Assembly: GCF_016909575.1 (NCBI RefSeq)
Contig: NZ_JAFBGA010000010.1
Span: 178,545 to 242,544 of the forward strand
Length of the DNA: 64,000 nt
Direction of reading: 5' to 3'
Source of the DNA: Streptomyces sp. HB132
GTDB lineage: Bacteria > Actinomycetota > Actinomycetes > Streptomycetales > Streptomycetaceae
Part shown: positions 8,482 through 17,202 of the stretch, piece by piece
How positions within the stretch are numbered: the first letter of the stretch is position 1
Layout: every line of letters begins with the position of its first letter
Program-made: the position numbers and the translations under genes
The notes under the pieces: model-generated
Seen by the model: only the letters and a program-made list of their open reading frames with translations
What the model was told of the DNA's origin: nothing
Database searches by the model: none

Positions 8482-9246
8482 GTGAGCAGCGACAGCATTC
8501 CCGAGCCCCTTCCCGCAGCGCCGGAGGCCTCCGCCGAGAGCCCCTTCCGGGTGGAACCGACGCCCCGTGACGAAGCCCCGCAGTTCGTTCTGCCGCTGGT
8601 GGTGCACCTCGAGAAGACCGATCCCCCGGCGCGCAACGACGCCCTGGTGACCGCCGCCCGTGCGGTGCTCACGATCCTCTCGGACCCGCGCTCGCTCGGC
8701 GAGGACGAAGGTGGGACCGAAGGCGAGTGGGCGCAGTCCGTGCGCGACTGGCAGGACGCCCGCATCCGCAAGGTGGTGCGCCGGGCGCGCGGCGCGGAGT
8801 GGCGCAAGGCGTCCGCGCTGCCCGGCATCACGGTCACGGGCGAGCACGCCGAGGTGAGGGTGTTCCCGCCGGTTCCCCTGGACGGCTGGCCCAAGGAGCT
8901 GGCGAAGCTCCAGGTGTCGGGCACGGACCTGGACGACCCGCAGGCCCCGGCCGCGCCCGATCCGGCCGGTCCGGTGCTCTGGATGAACCCGGACGTCGCC
9001 ATGTCTGCGGGCAAGGCGATGGCCCAGGCCGGTCACGGCGCGCAGCTCGCCTGGTGGGAGTTGTCGGACACGGAGCGCAAGGCCTGGCGCGAGGCAGGGT
9101 TCCCGCTCGCCGTCGCCACCCCGGACGCCGCCCACTGGCGCGCCCTCACCGCGAGCGGTCTGCCGGTGGTGCGGGACGCCGGATTCACCGAGGTCGCCCC
9201 GGGATCCTGCACGGTCGTCGCCGACCACCCGGCCCTCCGCCGCTGA
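8482..9246 (+). CDS. Pth2-type peptidyl-tRNA hydrolase with N-terminal extension
   Basis: The C-terminal third carries the archaeal/eukaryotic Pth2 signature: MNPDVAMSAGKAMAQAGHGA (about 171-190), the equivalent of the KxAAQ...HA motif, and then EAGFPLAVATPDAAHW and GFTEVAPGSCTVVADHPA. Pth2 enzymes cleave peptidyl-tRNA to recycle tRNA. The first 170 residues are not obviously part of that fold and may be a separate regulatory or binding domain. GTG 8482 (SSDSIPEPLP) is chosen. There is only a weak GGGG upstream, so leaderless translation is possible. It is divergent from the AIM24 gene with a 73-nt gap. The enzymatic role is family-based inference. Confidence 0.8.
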   Translation: MSSDSIPEPLPAAPEASAESPFRVEPTPRDEAPQFVLPLVVHLEKTDPPARNDALVTAARAVLTILSDPRSLGEDEGGTEGEWAQSVRDWQDARIRKVVRRARGAEWRKASALPGITVTGEHAEVRVFPPVPLDGWPKELAKLQVSGTDLDDPQAPAAPDPAGPVLWMNPDVAMSAGKAMAQAGHGAQLAWWELSDTERKAWREAGFPLAVATPDAAHWRALTASGLPVVRDAGFTEVAPGSCTVVADHPALRR

Positions 9247-9388
9247 TCCACCCGGTGCGGGACGAGCCGGCCGGCGGGCGACCGGTCCTTCCCCTCGCGT
9301 CCGGTGCCACCGAGCACGGCTCCGCCGCCTCGGCCCTGACTGCCCTCCGGCAGGCGGCGTGCCCGCCTGCCGGACCACGGGGCAGCCC

Positions 9389-10747
9389 TCAGTCCTGGTC
9401 CCGGCGCCGGATGTACAGGCGGTTGCCCTTGGGACCGGTCCATTCCACCCGTACGACGCCGGGCACTGCGGACTCGGCCACCCGCGACGGGTTCGACCAG
9501 TAACCGAAGTTCGGGTTGCGGAAGAACGTCGCCCACAGGCTGCCGTCGGAGTCCTCGAAGAAGTTGTTGTGGCCGGCGCCGACACCGGCCGTCCAGCGCT
9601 CGGAGTACGGGCCCTCGAAGCTGTCGGAGACCGCGACGACCGCGTCGTACTGGAACCGCACGCGACCGGTGCCGCCCGGGTCGTAGGCCTGGCGAGGGGT
9701 GCCGTCGGCATTGACCGACGTCCAGTCCCATGCGGCGTGGAGGAGGAAGTACTTCCCTCCGTGCTTGAAGACGTACGCGCCCTCGAGATACGGCTCCGGC
9801 GCGTACGGGGTCTGCTTGAACGCGGGGAGGTTCGTCGCCGGGACGATGTCCTCCATGTCGTCGCGGAACTTCGCGTACAGGTTGTTGTGCAGCACCAGCC
9901 ACGCGTCGTCGCCCTCGGAGTAGAGGCTGCCGTCGATGTGGTGGTAGGCGCCAGGCTTGATGAAGCTGGGCCCCCCGATGAACGAGTCCCCGAAGGGCTT
10001 CTCCAGGTTCCCCTCGACGAGCCTGTACGGGCCCTCGACCCCGCCCTCGCTCACGAGCATGAACGAGCCCACCTTCTCGGAGTGGTCCCCCATGCACGCG
10101 ACGATGTACCACTTCCCGCGGAAACGGTGCAGCTCAGGGGCCCACGCCTGGCCGCGCTTGCCGAACTGCTCGTCGTACCAGTACTCCTGCCACGGAGCCA
10201 CCACCGTGCGCCCGGGCCGGTTCTCGTCGGTGAACTCGGGCGACCACACCTTGCCCTTCTCCGCCCCGGGCCGGATTCCCGTCGTGTCGGCCAACCTCCA
10301 CGGGCCTCTGAGGGAGCGGGCGGTCCAGACGAAGATGCCGTCGTTCCACGGGCCGGCCGCTTCGAGTCCGGGTACGCGGGTGGTGCCCGTGGCGACGTAG
10401 AGCGGACGGCCGTCGACGACGAAGCAGTTGACGTAGGTGTCCCGCATCCAGACCACTCCGCGCTCCTTGTCACGGGGGCGCAGCTCCAGCGGGAGGACGA
10501 AGGAGTTGTCCTCCCGGGGCCACAGGTCCGGCCGGGTGTCCGCCAGACCGTAGGGCTCGGGGTCCGGCCAGTTCGCCGGATGGCGTCGCCGCGCCGCGGC
10601 CCGAGCGGCGGCGGTCGGAGCCGGCTCGGCCGAGGCCTGCGCCGCGGGCGCCGCGACCACGGGCAGCGCCGCCGCCGCTCCCACTCCGGCGGCGCGGGAC
10701 AGCAGGGACCGCCGGCCGAGCTGCGGCCCGTTCTCGGTGCTGGTCAT
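9389..10747 (-). CDS. Secreted GH43-like glycoside hydrolase (Tat)
   Basis: A 452-residue exported enzyme with a twin-arginine signal LGRRSLLSRAAG and an Ala-rich hydrophobic core ending near ASA. The body reads as a five-bladed propeller of the GH43 superfamily. It has repeated tryptophan/acid strands such as NDGIFVWTARSLRGPW, KVWSPEFTDENRPG, AWAPELHRFRGKWYIVACMG, IDGSLYSEGDDAWLVLHNN, YLEGAYVFKHGGKYFLLHA and EDSDGSLWATFFRNP. The WAPELHR and EGAY motifs are typical of arabinofuranosidase/xylosidase-type members. The exact substrate cannot be read from sequence. ATG 10747 follows GAAGGAGA. No co-transcribed partner is evident. Confidence 0.85.
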   Translation of the reverse strand: MTSTENGPQLGRRSLLSRAAGVGAAAALPVVAAPAAQASAEPAPTAAARAAARRRHPANWPDPEPYGLADTRPDLWPREDNSFVLPLELRPRDKERGVVWMRDTYVNCFVVDGRPLYVATGTTRVPGLEAAGPWNDGIFVWTARSLRGPWRLADTTGIRPGAEKGKVWSPEFTDENRPGRTVVAPWQEYWYDEQFGKRGQAWAPELHRFRGKWYIVACMGDHSEKVGSFMLVSEGGVEGPYRLVEGNLEKPFGDSFIGGPSFIKPGAYHHIDGSLYSEGDDAWLVLHNNLYAKFRDDMEDIVPATNLPAFKQTPYAPEPYLEGAYVFKHGGKYFLLHAAWDWTSVNADGTPRQAYDPGGTGRVRFQYDAVVAVSDSFEGPYSERWTAGVGAGHNNFFEDSDGSLWATFFRNPNFGYWSNPSRVAESAVPGVVRVEWTGPKGNRLYIRRRDQD

Positions 10748-11372
10748 CAGTCACGTTCTCCTTCGTTCGTCAGGAAGCCCGGAAGCCCGGGAGGCCCGGG
10801 CGCCGGGAAGCCGGTGCCCTCAGGGAGGGCCGTCGGCGAGGGTGCAGGACCGCCGGGCCACGGTCGCGGTTTTGGTGGTCCGGTCGCTCCACCGCAGCCG
10901 GCGCGCCGGCCGGACGGCCGGGTGGCGGCACGTCACTGACCTCGCCGGCTACGGGATCCGAGCCGCCGCCGTACGGAGCCGTCCGTGACGGCCCGGCGGG
11001 GTGTCCGCCGCTGCACCGCCCGGACACGGGGGCTCCACCCGGCAGTTCGGGTACGCGCTCGTCGGGTCCCGCCGGAAGCGTGCCGCAGGGCCGTCCTCGG
11101 GTGGCATGTCGATCAGCATGCGAACCCCTGTTGATCTCCGTCAACGGACCGCGGAATTAATCCGGGGTGTCCGGCTCGTCGGCATATCCGCGACCTGCCC
11201 GTCTCCGCAGGTCGATGGGGTGCCGACCGGCACGCCGGGGACATCACGGTCGAATAACGTCCCAGCCCGGAACCGCCCGGGAACCTCAAATCAAGCTCTG
11301 AACGTCCCCTCTTCCGGGTTCGCAGGAACCTGACGGGGCCATGACCCCTGCACGGAACGGGGAGGGGACACC
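10748..11372. other. 625-bp gap before the DUF692 operon
   Basis: No supported gene. Minus-strand open frames here (around 10770-11144) are Arg/Pro/Gly-rich with no ribosome site. It must contain the promoters of the GH43-like gene and of the DUF692 operon. Hairpins seen are GTTGA/TCAAC near 11130-11145 and GACCTGC/GCAGGTC near 11191-11212. GGGGAGGGG lies just before the operon's ATG. Confidence 0.6.
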
Positions 11373-12674
11373 ATGAAGCTGGGAATCGGTATCGGATGGC
11401 GCCCGGAGATCGCGGACGCCGTCGAGGCGCTGCCGGGGATCGACTGGGTCGAGGCGGTCGCGGAGAACCTCTGCGCGGACCACCTCCCCGAGTCCCTCGT
11501 GCGCCTGCGGGATCGCGGGGTCACGGTCGTCCCGCACGGGGTCTCGCTCGGCCTGGGCGGAGCCGGCCGCCCCGATCCCGGACGCCTCGCCGGCCTGGCG
11601 GCGCGGGCCGAGCTGCTCGGAACGCCCTTGGTGACGGAGCACATCGCATTCGTACGAGCGGGAGGTCCGCCCACCGCGTCACCGGTGCTGGAAGCGGGCC
11701 ATCTGCTGCCGGCGCCCCGGACCTGGGACGCCCTGGACGTACTGTGCGAGAACGTGCGGATCGCCCAGGACTCGCTTCCCGTCCCGCTGGCCCTGGAGAA
11801 CATCGCCGCGCTGATCTCCTGGCCCGGCGAGGAGATGACCGAGGGGCAGTTCCTCGCGGAGCTGGTCGAACGCACCGGCGTGCGACTGCTGATCGATGTC
11901 GCCAACCTGCACACGAACCACGTCAACCGCGGCGAGGACCCCGCGACCGCGCTGGACGAACTGCCGGTGGAGGCCATCGCGTACGTCCACGTGGCGGGCG
12001 GCGTCGAGAAGGACGGCGTCTGGCACGACACGCACGCCCACCCGGTGACACGCCCCGTGCTGGACGTCCTGACGCAGCTGCGCTCCCGCGTCGACCCGCC
12101 GGGGGTCCTGCTGGAGCGCGACGACGACTTCCCGCCGACCGAGGAGCTGGCCGGTGAACTGAACGCGATCCGCGGCACGCTGGACGCGGCGGCCGGCGCG
12201 CCGCCGAAGGGCCGGCGGCGGCCCGCCCGGCCGCAGGAGCCCGGCGTCCGCCCCGCGGGCGCCCGCGACCGGACCGCCGTGGCGCAGACCGCGCTGCTCT
12301 CGGCCCTGGTGGCCGGCACCCCGGTACCGGACGGCTTCGACCACCGGCGCCTCGGGGTGCAGAGCCGTGCCCTGGCCGGGAAACGGGCCGACGTCGTCGC
12401 CAAGGTCGCACCGGAGCTGCCCGATATCCTCGGCGCCGGCTACCGGAAGGCGTTCCTCGCGTACGCCGAGAGCTGGCCGATGTCCGCCGGTTACCGCCGC
12501 GACGCCCTCGGCTTCGCCGAGCAGCTCCTGGTCTCGGGCCAGCCGGCCGACGAGGCGTCCAGGCGACGCCTGACCCGCTGGTGGCAGGACCGGGCTGGGC
12601 CGCGTCCGCCGCGCCGCGCCGCCCGTCTCGTCCACGCCACCCGCACCGCCCTCCTGGGAAGGGGACCCCGATGA
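11373..12674 (+). CDS. DUF692 multinuclear non-haem iron oxidase (MNIO) with C-terminal extension
   Basis: The 433-residue protein has an N-terminal DUF692 TIM barrel (about 1-275). Likely metal ligands are His55 (VPHGVS), His90 (TEHIAF), Glu142 (LENIAA), Asp175, Asn178, His180 and His183 (DVANLHTNH), His206 (YVHVAGG), Asp219, His221 and His223 (DTHAHPV) and Glu249 (LLERDDDFP). Characterised DUF692 enzymes (MbnB, TglH and relatives) oxidatively modify cysteines or other residues of ribosomal peptides. A helical C-terminal domain (about 300-410) may fill the role of the separate partner protein seen elsewhere. ATG 11373 follows GGGGAGGGG. The stop overlaps the next start (ATGA), implying coupled translation with the Cys-tailed membrane protein. 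Confidence 0.9.
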   Translation: MKLGIGIGWRPEIADAVEALPGIDWVEAVAENLCADHLPESLVRLRDRGVTVVPHGVSLGLGGAGRPDPGRLAGLAARAELLGTPLVTEHIAFVRAGGPPTASPVLEAGHLLPAPRTWDALDVLCENVRIAQDSLPVPLALENIAALISWPGEEMTEGQFLAELVERTGVRLLIDVANLHTNHVNRGEDPATALDELPVEAIAYVHVAGGVEKDGVWHDTHAHPVTRPVLDVLTQLRSRVDPPGVLLERDDDFPPTEELAGELNAIRGTLDAAAGAPPKGRRRPARPQEPGVRPAGARDRTAVAQTALLSALVAGTPVPDGFDHRRLGVQSRALAGKRADVVAKVAPELPDILGAGYRKAFLAYAESWPMSAGYRRDALGFAEQLLVSGQPADEASRRRLTRWWQDRAGPRPPRRAARLVHATRTALLGRGPR

Positions 12675-13693
12675 ACACGCTCGCCCTCCTGCTGACACTC
12701 GCCGTCGCCGTGTCCTCGACTCTCCTGATCATCGCGACCAGCAGTGCCGGGTCGCGCGGCAGCGGCTCGGCGGCATACGTGCACGACCTGTACGAGGAGG
12801 CTTTTCTCAGCGGCGGCCCCGCCAGGGTGGTGGACACCGCTCTCACCCGCCTGCACTCGGACGGGCGGCTGGCCGTCGGTGGCCCCGGCATCGTCGCGGT
12901 CCGGCGGAACGAGGCACACGACTCGGTGGAACGCGCCGTGCTCCAGGAGCTGACCGCGGCGCCGAGCGGCGCCCTGCACACCCTGCGGGAGGCCGTGATG
13001 CGGCACCCGGCGGTGCAGGAGATCGGCGACGGTCTCGCCGCCCGGGGCCTGCTGGTCGCACCCGGCGAGAGCCGGCGGCGGCGGGCCTGGGCGCGCACGC
13101 TGTTCATCGGATGCTTCCTGGGCTTCCCGGTCGGCATCGCGCTGACCATCTCCGAGTTCGTCCGGCACGACGGGTACACGGACCCCCCGTTCCCCTTCAT
13201 CGTGAAGGTGCTGCCGGCGCTCCTGACCGGGATCGTGGTCGGTCTGAGCACCGCGGCGGCGGCCAACGCGCGGCTCACCCGTGCCGGACGCAGGGCCGCC
13301 GACGACTACCGGGTGGCCAGCGCGCATCTGACCGACCCGGCCCACGCGGTGGCCACCCTGGGGCTGCGTGCGCTCCCCGACCCGGAGTTGCAGGGACAGT
13401 TGGTGGCCGCCGCCCGGCAACGGCCCGCAGGGCGCCCCCGGTCGACCTCTCCGTCCTCCGCATCGGGCACCGGCCCCGCGTTCGTACCGGTCGTGTGGTG
13501 CGCCGGGACGAGTCCCGGTGGCGGGAGCTGCGGGGGCTCGACCGGCGGAGGCGGCGACTCGGGAACGGGATCCACGTGCGGCTCGGGGTCGAGCTGCGGC
13601 AGCAGCGGATCGAGCTGTGGCGGTGGGGGCGGGTCCAGTTGCAGCAGCGGATCGAGCTGCGGCGGCGGATCCAGTTGCGGCAGCAGTTCCTGA
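12671..13693 (+). CDS. TIGR04222-type membrane protein with Cys/Gly/Ser-rich C-terminal tail
   Basis: A 340-residue protein coupled by a 4-nt ATGA overlap to the DUF692 gene. It has a membrane segment at 3-22, then the family region (VHDLYEEAFLSGGPARVVD, SDGRLAV, VERAVLQEL). A pair of membrane segments follows at about 143-162 and 178-200. The last 65 residues are almost only Gly, Ser, Cys and Thr, with cysteines at 277, 287, 303, 309, 316, 324, 330 and 336, most in an SSCGxG-like setting. Such a tail resembles a peptide substrate more than a folded domain. Codon use in the tail is normal for this genome. Function is unknown; being a substrate of the neighbouring iron enzyme is inference. Confidence 0.88.
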   Translation: MNTLALLLTLAVAVSSTLLIIATSSAGSRGSGSAAYVHDLYEEAFLSGGPARVVDTALTRLHSDGRLAVGGPGIVAVRRNEAHDSVERAVLQELTAAPSGALHTLREAVMRHPAVQEIGDGLAARGLLVAPGESRRRRAWARTLFIGCFLGFPVGIALTISEFVRHDGYTDPPFPFIVKVLPALLTGIVVGLSTAAAANARLTRAGRRAADDYRVASAHLTDPAHAVATLGLRALPDPELQGQLVAAARQRPAGRPRSTSPSSASGTGPAFVPVVWCAGTSPGGGSCGGSTGGGGDSGTGSTCGSGSSCGSSGSSCGGGGGSSCSSGSSCGGGSSCGSSS

Positions 13694-13811
13694 GCGGCGC
13701 GGAGTTGCCGGGCTCACGAATCCAGACACAGACGACCACCTGTGACCGAGTTGCGTCCATATGGTGAACAGGGCATGGCGCTTTCCTACCGGTCTCGCAT
13801 AGAACTCGGCC

Positions 13812-14588
13812 ATGCTCTGGGTCATGCTCCTTCTGGTCGCGTGGGGTGCGGCCGCCGTCACCTGCATCCGGCTGTGCCTCGTCACCGCGGGTGCCGCCCA
13901 GCGGCGACCCGGCACCGACCGGGCCGCCGCCTCCCCTGAACTCAACCTGTACGAAACGGCGTTCCTGGCCGGCGGACCGCAGCGGGTGGCCGATCTGGCG
14001 CTCGTCTCCATGCACCTGCGGCGCCGGCTGCTGCTCGCCCACACGGGCTGGGCGACGGTCGTCGACCCGGAGGGGCGCGACGAGGTCGAACGCACCGTGA
14101 TCCGCGCGATCGGCCCGGAAGGTCAGTCCCGGATAGCCCCGCTCCGGGCCGCCGCCGCGGCGGCCGACGCCGTACGCTCCCTGGCCGACCGTCTGGTCGC
14201 GGCGGGGCTCGCCGTACCGCACGGCACCCGGACGAGCCTGGAATCGGCCGTACGCGGGGTGCGTGGCGCAGCGGTGCTGGTGGTGGCCCTGGCGGCCGTC
14301 GCCATGCTGATGCCGGGTCAGGGAGCGGGCCACGCGGGTCCGGTGGCCGCCTGGTTCGGGCTGCCGCTCGTGCTGACGCTGGGCTGCCTGGCCATCGCCC
14401 GGATGGAGAACCACCCTTACAGCCCGTGGGCCTCCCCGTCGGGGCAGCACTGGCTGGACTCGCTGCCGGCACCGGCGCGCGGCGCGGACCGCGATCTTCT
14501 GGCGGCGGTGGCGGTACGGGGCGTAGGAGCCCTGGAGGACCCGGACCTGAGAGCGGCCATGCTCGGCGGGGCCCGGACGGGATTCTGA
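13812..14588 (+). CDS. TIGR04222-type membrane protein without Cys tail
   Basis: A 258-residue paralogue of the preceding protein. It has an N-terminal membrane segment (about 2-25), the shared region LNLYETAFLAGGPQRVADLAL, RRRLLLAHTGWATVV and DEVERTVIRAI. Two further membrane segments follow at about 153-168 and 178-196. It ends ALEDPDLRAAMLGGARTGF, matching the ALPDPELQGQL segment just before the Cys tail of its neighbour, so it simply lacks the tail. It starts 118 nt downstream, beyond a short spacer. ATG 13812 has no strong ribosome site. Function is unknown; it could be a structural partner of the tailed protein. Confidence 0.82.
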   Translation: MLWVMLLLVAWGAAAVTCIRLCLVTAGAAQRRPGTDRAAASPELNLYETAFLAGGPQRVADLALVSMHLRRRLLLAHTGWATVVDPEGRDEVERTVIRAIGPEGQSRIAPLRAAAAAADAVRSLADRLVAAGLAVPHGTRTSLESAVRGVRGAAVLVVALAAVAMLMPGQGAGHAGPVAAWFGLPLVLTLGCLAIARMENHPYSPWASPSGQHWLDSLPAPARGADRDLLAAVAVRGVGALEDPDLRAAMLGGARTGF

Positions 14589-14610
14589 TCCGTCGGTCCG
14601 GGGCCGCACG

Positions 14611-14646
14611 GCACCGGGGCCGCCCACAAGGGTGCGGCCCCGGTGC
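14611..14646 (+). terminator. Terminator of the DUF692/TIGR04222 operon
   Basis: GCACCGGGGCCGC and GCGGCCCCGGTGC form a perfect 13-bp stem with a 10-nt loop, 22 nt after the last stop. Confidence 0.8.
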
Positions 14647-14869
14647 TGTCATATCGAGTTGTGCGGCCCGGGACACATCGGCCGGACCCGGCGAGGAGAG
14701 ACGGTCCGCGGGGAGGAATGGCTGACTCCCCCGCGGTCCGCGACCGTTCGCCGGCCGTCGGCCGATGTGTACCCGGCACCGGACCCGGTGTCGCTGGAAC
14801 GACGGGCGGCGTCACACACGCCGTTGCCCGCCAACTGATCTTCCGGGTCGGGATGACCGGAAACGCTGG

Positions 14870-15583
14870 CTATGCGAGTCCGGACACCAATTCTGCGACG
14901 GACTTCCTGCGGCCCGTGTAGAAGGGGACCTCCTCGCGGACGTGCAGCCGCGCCTCGGAGGCCCGCAGGTGACGCATGAGGTCGACGATGCGGTACAGCT
15001 CGTCGGCCTCGAAGGCGAGCACCCACTCGTAGTCTCCCAGCGAGAAGGAGGCGACGGTGTTGGCGCGCACGTCGGGGTAGCCACGGGCCATCTTGCCGTG
15101 GTCCGCGAGCATGCGGCGGCGGTCCTCGTCGGGCAGCAGGTACCAGTCGTAGCTGCGCACGAAGGGGTACACGCTGATGTAGTCGCGCGGGGTCTCGTCG
15201 GCCAGGAAGGCCGGCACGTGCGACTTGTTGAACTCGGCGGGGCGGTGGAGCGCCATGTTCGACCAGACCGGCTCCAGGGCGCGGCCCAGCTTCGTGCGCC
15301 GGAAGAGGTTGTACGCCTCCTGCAGCTCGTCGGAGGTCTCCGCGTGCCACCAGATCATGAGGTCGGCGTCGGCCCGCAGACCGGACACGTCGTAGGTGCC
15401 ACGGACCGTGATGTCCTTGGCCGCGAGCTGGTCGAACAGCTCCTGGACCTCGTCGGCGTAACCGGCGCGGTCGAGCGGAAGGACGTCCTTCAGCCTGAAG
15501 ACGGACCACAGGGTGTAGCGGATGACCTCGTTGAGGTCCTTGGCCTTCTTGCCTGCGTTCGGAAGCTTTTCTGGCGCACTCAT
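14870..15583 (-). CDS. hemQ: Coproheme decarboxylase HemQ
   Basis: HemQ decarboxylates coproheme to haem b with hydrogen peroxide, the last step of the coproporphyrin-dependent haem route of Gram-positives. The 237-residue product has the expected size. It shows RYTLWSVFRL, DLMIWWHAET, the catalytic tyrosine in ISVYPFVRSYDWYLL (Tyr139) and the proximal haem histidine in MLADHGKMAR (His162), followed by the TVASFSLGDYEWVLAFE strand. ATG 15583 begins 4 nt after the cgoX stop, so the two are an operon and probably translationally linked. No iron or haem regulator site was recognised. Confidence 0.96.
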   Translation of the reverse strand: MSAPEKLPNAGKKAKDLNEVIRYTLWSVFRLKDVLPLDRAGYADEVQELFDQLAAKDITVRGTYDVSGLRADADLMIWWHAETSDELQEAYNLFRRTKLGRALEPVWSNMALHRPAEFNKSHVPAFLADETPRDYISVYPFVRSYDWYLLPDEDRRRMLADHGKMARGYPDVRANTVASFSLGDYEWVLAFEADELYRIVDLMRHLRASEARLHVREEVPFYTGRRKSVAELVSGLA

Positions 15584-15587
15584 ACGG

Positions 15588-17075
15588 CTATTGTCCCGCC
15601 TCGCTCCCCGTGCCCCGAACCCGGGTCGGCGTGTTGTCGATCTCTCCCGCGTGCGCGCCCGTGAGGTCCTGGACGATCTCGTCCGCGGCACGGTGGGCGC
15701 TCGCGATGCAGGCCGGGATCCCGACGCCGTCGTACACGGCACCGCACACCCGCAGACCGGGCAGCTTGGCGACCTCGTCGCGGATCCGGGCGACCCGGGT
15801 GAGGTGTCCGACGGGGTACTGGGGCAGCCCGCCGATCCACCGGGTGACCTCGGTGTCCACGGGACGGGCGGTCAGTCCGGTCGCGGAGGCGAGGTCGGCG
15901 AGGGAGGCGGCGACGAGCTCGGAGTCCTCACGGTGCAGGTGCTCCTCCTCGCCGTAGCGTCCGACGGAGGTGCGCAGCACGAAGAGGTCGGGGGCCGCGT
16001 CCGCGACCCACTGCCACTTGTTGCTGGAGAAGGTCGCGGCCTTGATGGTGCGGCCGTCGACGGGCGGTACGAGGAATCCGGAGCGCCCCCGGAGTGCGTC
16101 GGTCCCAGCGATGTCGGCGCGCCGGAAGGCCATGGTCACCAGGGCCATCGAGGCGTACTCGACGGCGGCGAGCTCTACGGCGGCCGCCGGGCACTCGGCG
16201 GCGAGCAGCGTGGACGCGGACCAGGCGGGGGTGGCCAGGACGAGGGCGTCCGCGGTGATCACCCGGCCGTCGGTGCGCACGTCCCAGCCCTCGCCGGTCC
16301 GGGTCAGGCCGAGCACCGGGGTCTCCTCAAGGATCTCGGCGCCCCCGGCCCGCACGGCGTCGGCCACGGCGCCCGGCAGGGTACCGATGCCCCCCTCGAT
16401 GCCCTGGAAGACCGGTCCTGTCTGCTGCCGCGCGGCGGCCCTCTCCTGGATGCGGAGTACCCCGTCGAGGAGCGGGCCCCCCTCCTTCACGGCCTCGAAG
16501 AGCTGCGGCACGGCCGCACGCATCGAGATCCGGTAGGCGTCGCCCGCGTACACCCCGCCGAGCAACGGCTCCACGAGCCGGTCGACGACCTCACGGCCGA
16601 GACGGTCGGCGACGTACGAGCCGACCGAAACGTCGTCGCCGACGGCGGTCGGGGTGAGTTCGCGCTCCTCGGCGATCCTGGCGAGGCCCTCGGGCGAGAG
16701 CACACCGCTGAGCGCCGACGGGTCGCCCGGCACTCCCATCACGTGCCCCTTGGGCATGGGGCGCAGGGCGTCGCGGGTCCAGACCGACGCGGTGGCGGTG
16801 GCGGGCGGTCCGAGCCGGTCGCCGAGCCCCACCGCGGTGGCCAGTGCGACCGCTTCGGGCCGCCGCGCGAGCATCGACTCGGCACCAAGGTCGACCCGGG
16901 TGCCCGCGATCTCGCCGGTCATCAGCTTGCCGCCGAGCCGCGCGGTGGCCTCCAGGACGGTGACCCGGAGACCGGAGGCCAACAGCCGGTGGGCGGCGGC
17001 GAGTCCGGCGATGCCGCCGCCGATGACGACGGCATGGCCCGTGCGTGTGGTGTCGCGCTGAAGAGGACGCTGCAT
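15588..17075 (-). CDS. cgoX: Coproporphyrinogen III / protoporphyrinogen oxidase (HemY type)
   Basis: This flavoenzyme oxidises coproporphyrinogen III to coproporphyrin III; it was long annotated as HemG/HemY. The 495-residue product opens with the FAD-binding motif VVIGGGIAGLAAAHRL (16-31) and VTVLEATARLGGKLMTGE. It has the family signature LGAESMLARRPEA, GIEGGIGTLPGAVADAV, and ends with the second FAD motif LRVCGAVYDGVGIPACIASAHRAA read in parts. ATG 17075 follows GAGAGAGTGG. It lies immediately upstream of hemQ, which supports the coproporphyrin-dependent function. hemE lies 2.5 kb away on the same strand. Confidence 0.95.
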   Translation of the reverse strand: MQRPLQRDTTRTGHAVVIGGGIAGLAAAHRLLASGLRVTVLEATARLGGKLMTGEIAGTRVDLGAESMLARRPEAVALATAVGLGDRLGPPATATASVWTRDALRPMPKGHVMGVPGDPSALSGVLSPEGLARIAEERELTPTAVGDDVSVGSYVADRLGREVVDRLVEPLLGGVYAGDAYRISMRAAVPQLFEAVKEGGPLLDGVLRIQERAAARQQTGPVFQGIEGGIGTLPGAVADAVRAGGAEILEETPVLGLTRTGEGWDVRTDGRVITADALVLATPAWSASTLLAAECPAAAVELAAVEYASMALVTMAFRRADIAGTDALRGRSGFLVPPVDGRTIKAATFSSNKWQWVADAAPDLFVLRTSVGRYGEEEHLHREDSELVAASLADLASATGLTARPVDTEVTRWIGGLPQYPVGHLTRVARIRDEVAKLPGLRVCGAVYDGVGIPACIASAHRAADEIVQDLTGAHAGEIDNTPTRVRGTGSEAGQ

Positions 17076-17202
17076 GGGTCCACTCTCTCAAACCCGTCCC
17101 GAGTCCCGAACGTGACCACTTCGAAACCTCGGGACGGCAACCCGCGGACGGCACCGGAACGTCGAACCCGCGCCATCGACAACACGCCCTGGGGGGACTC
17201 TC

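Noticed and set aside
10770..11144. A 124-codon minus-strand frame in the gap before the DUF692 operon
   Set aside because: Pro/Arg/Gly-rich, no ribosome site, no recognisable feature.
13540..13690. DNA microsatellite explanation for the Cys/Gly/Ser tail
   Set aside because: The nucleotide sequence is not a clean repeat; codons differ between units, so the amino-acid pattern is the conserved level.
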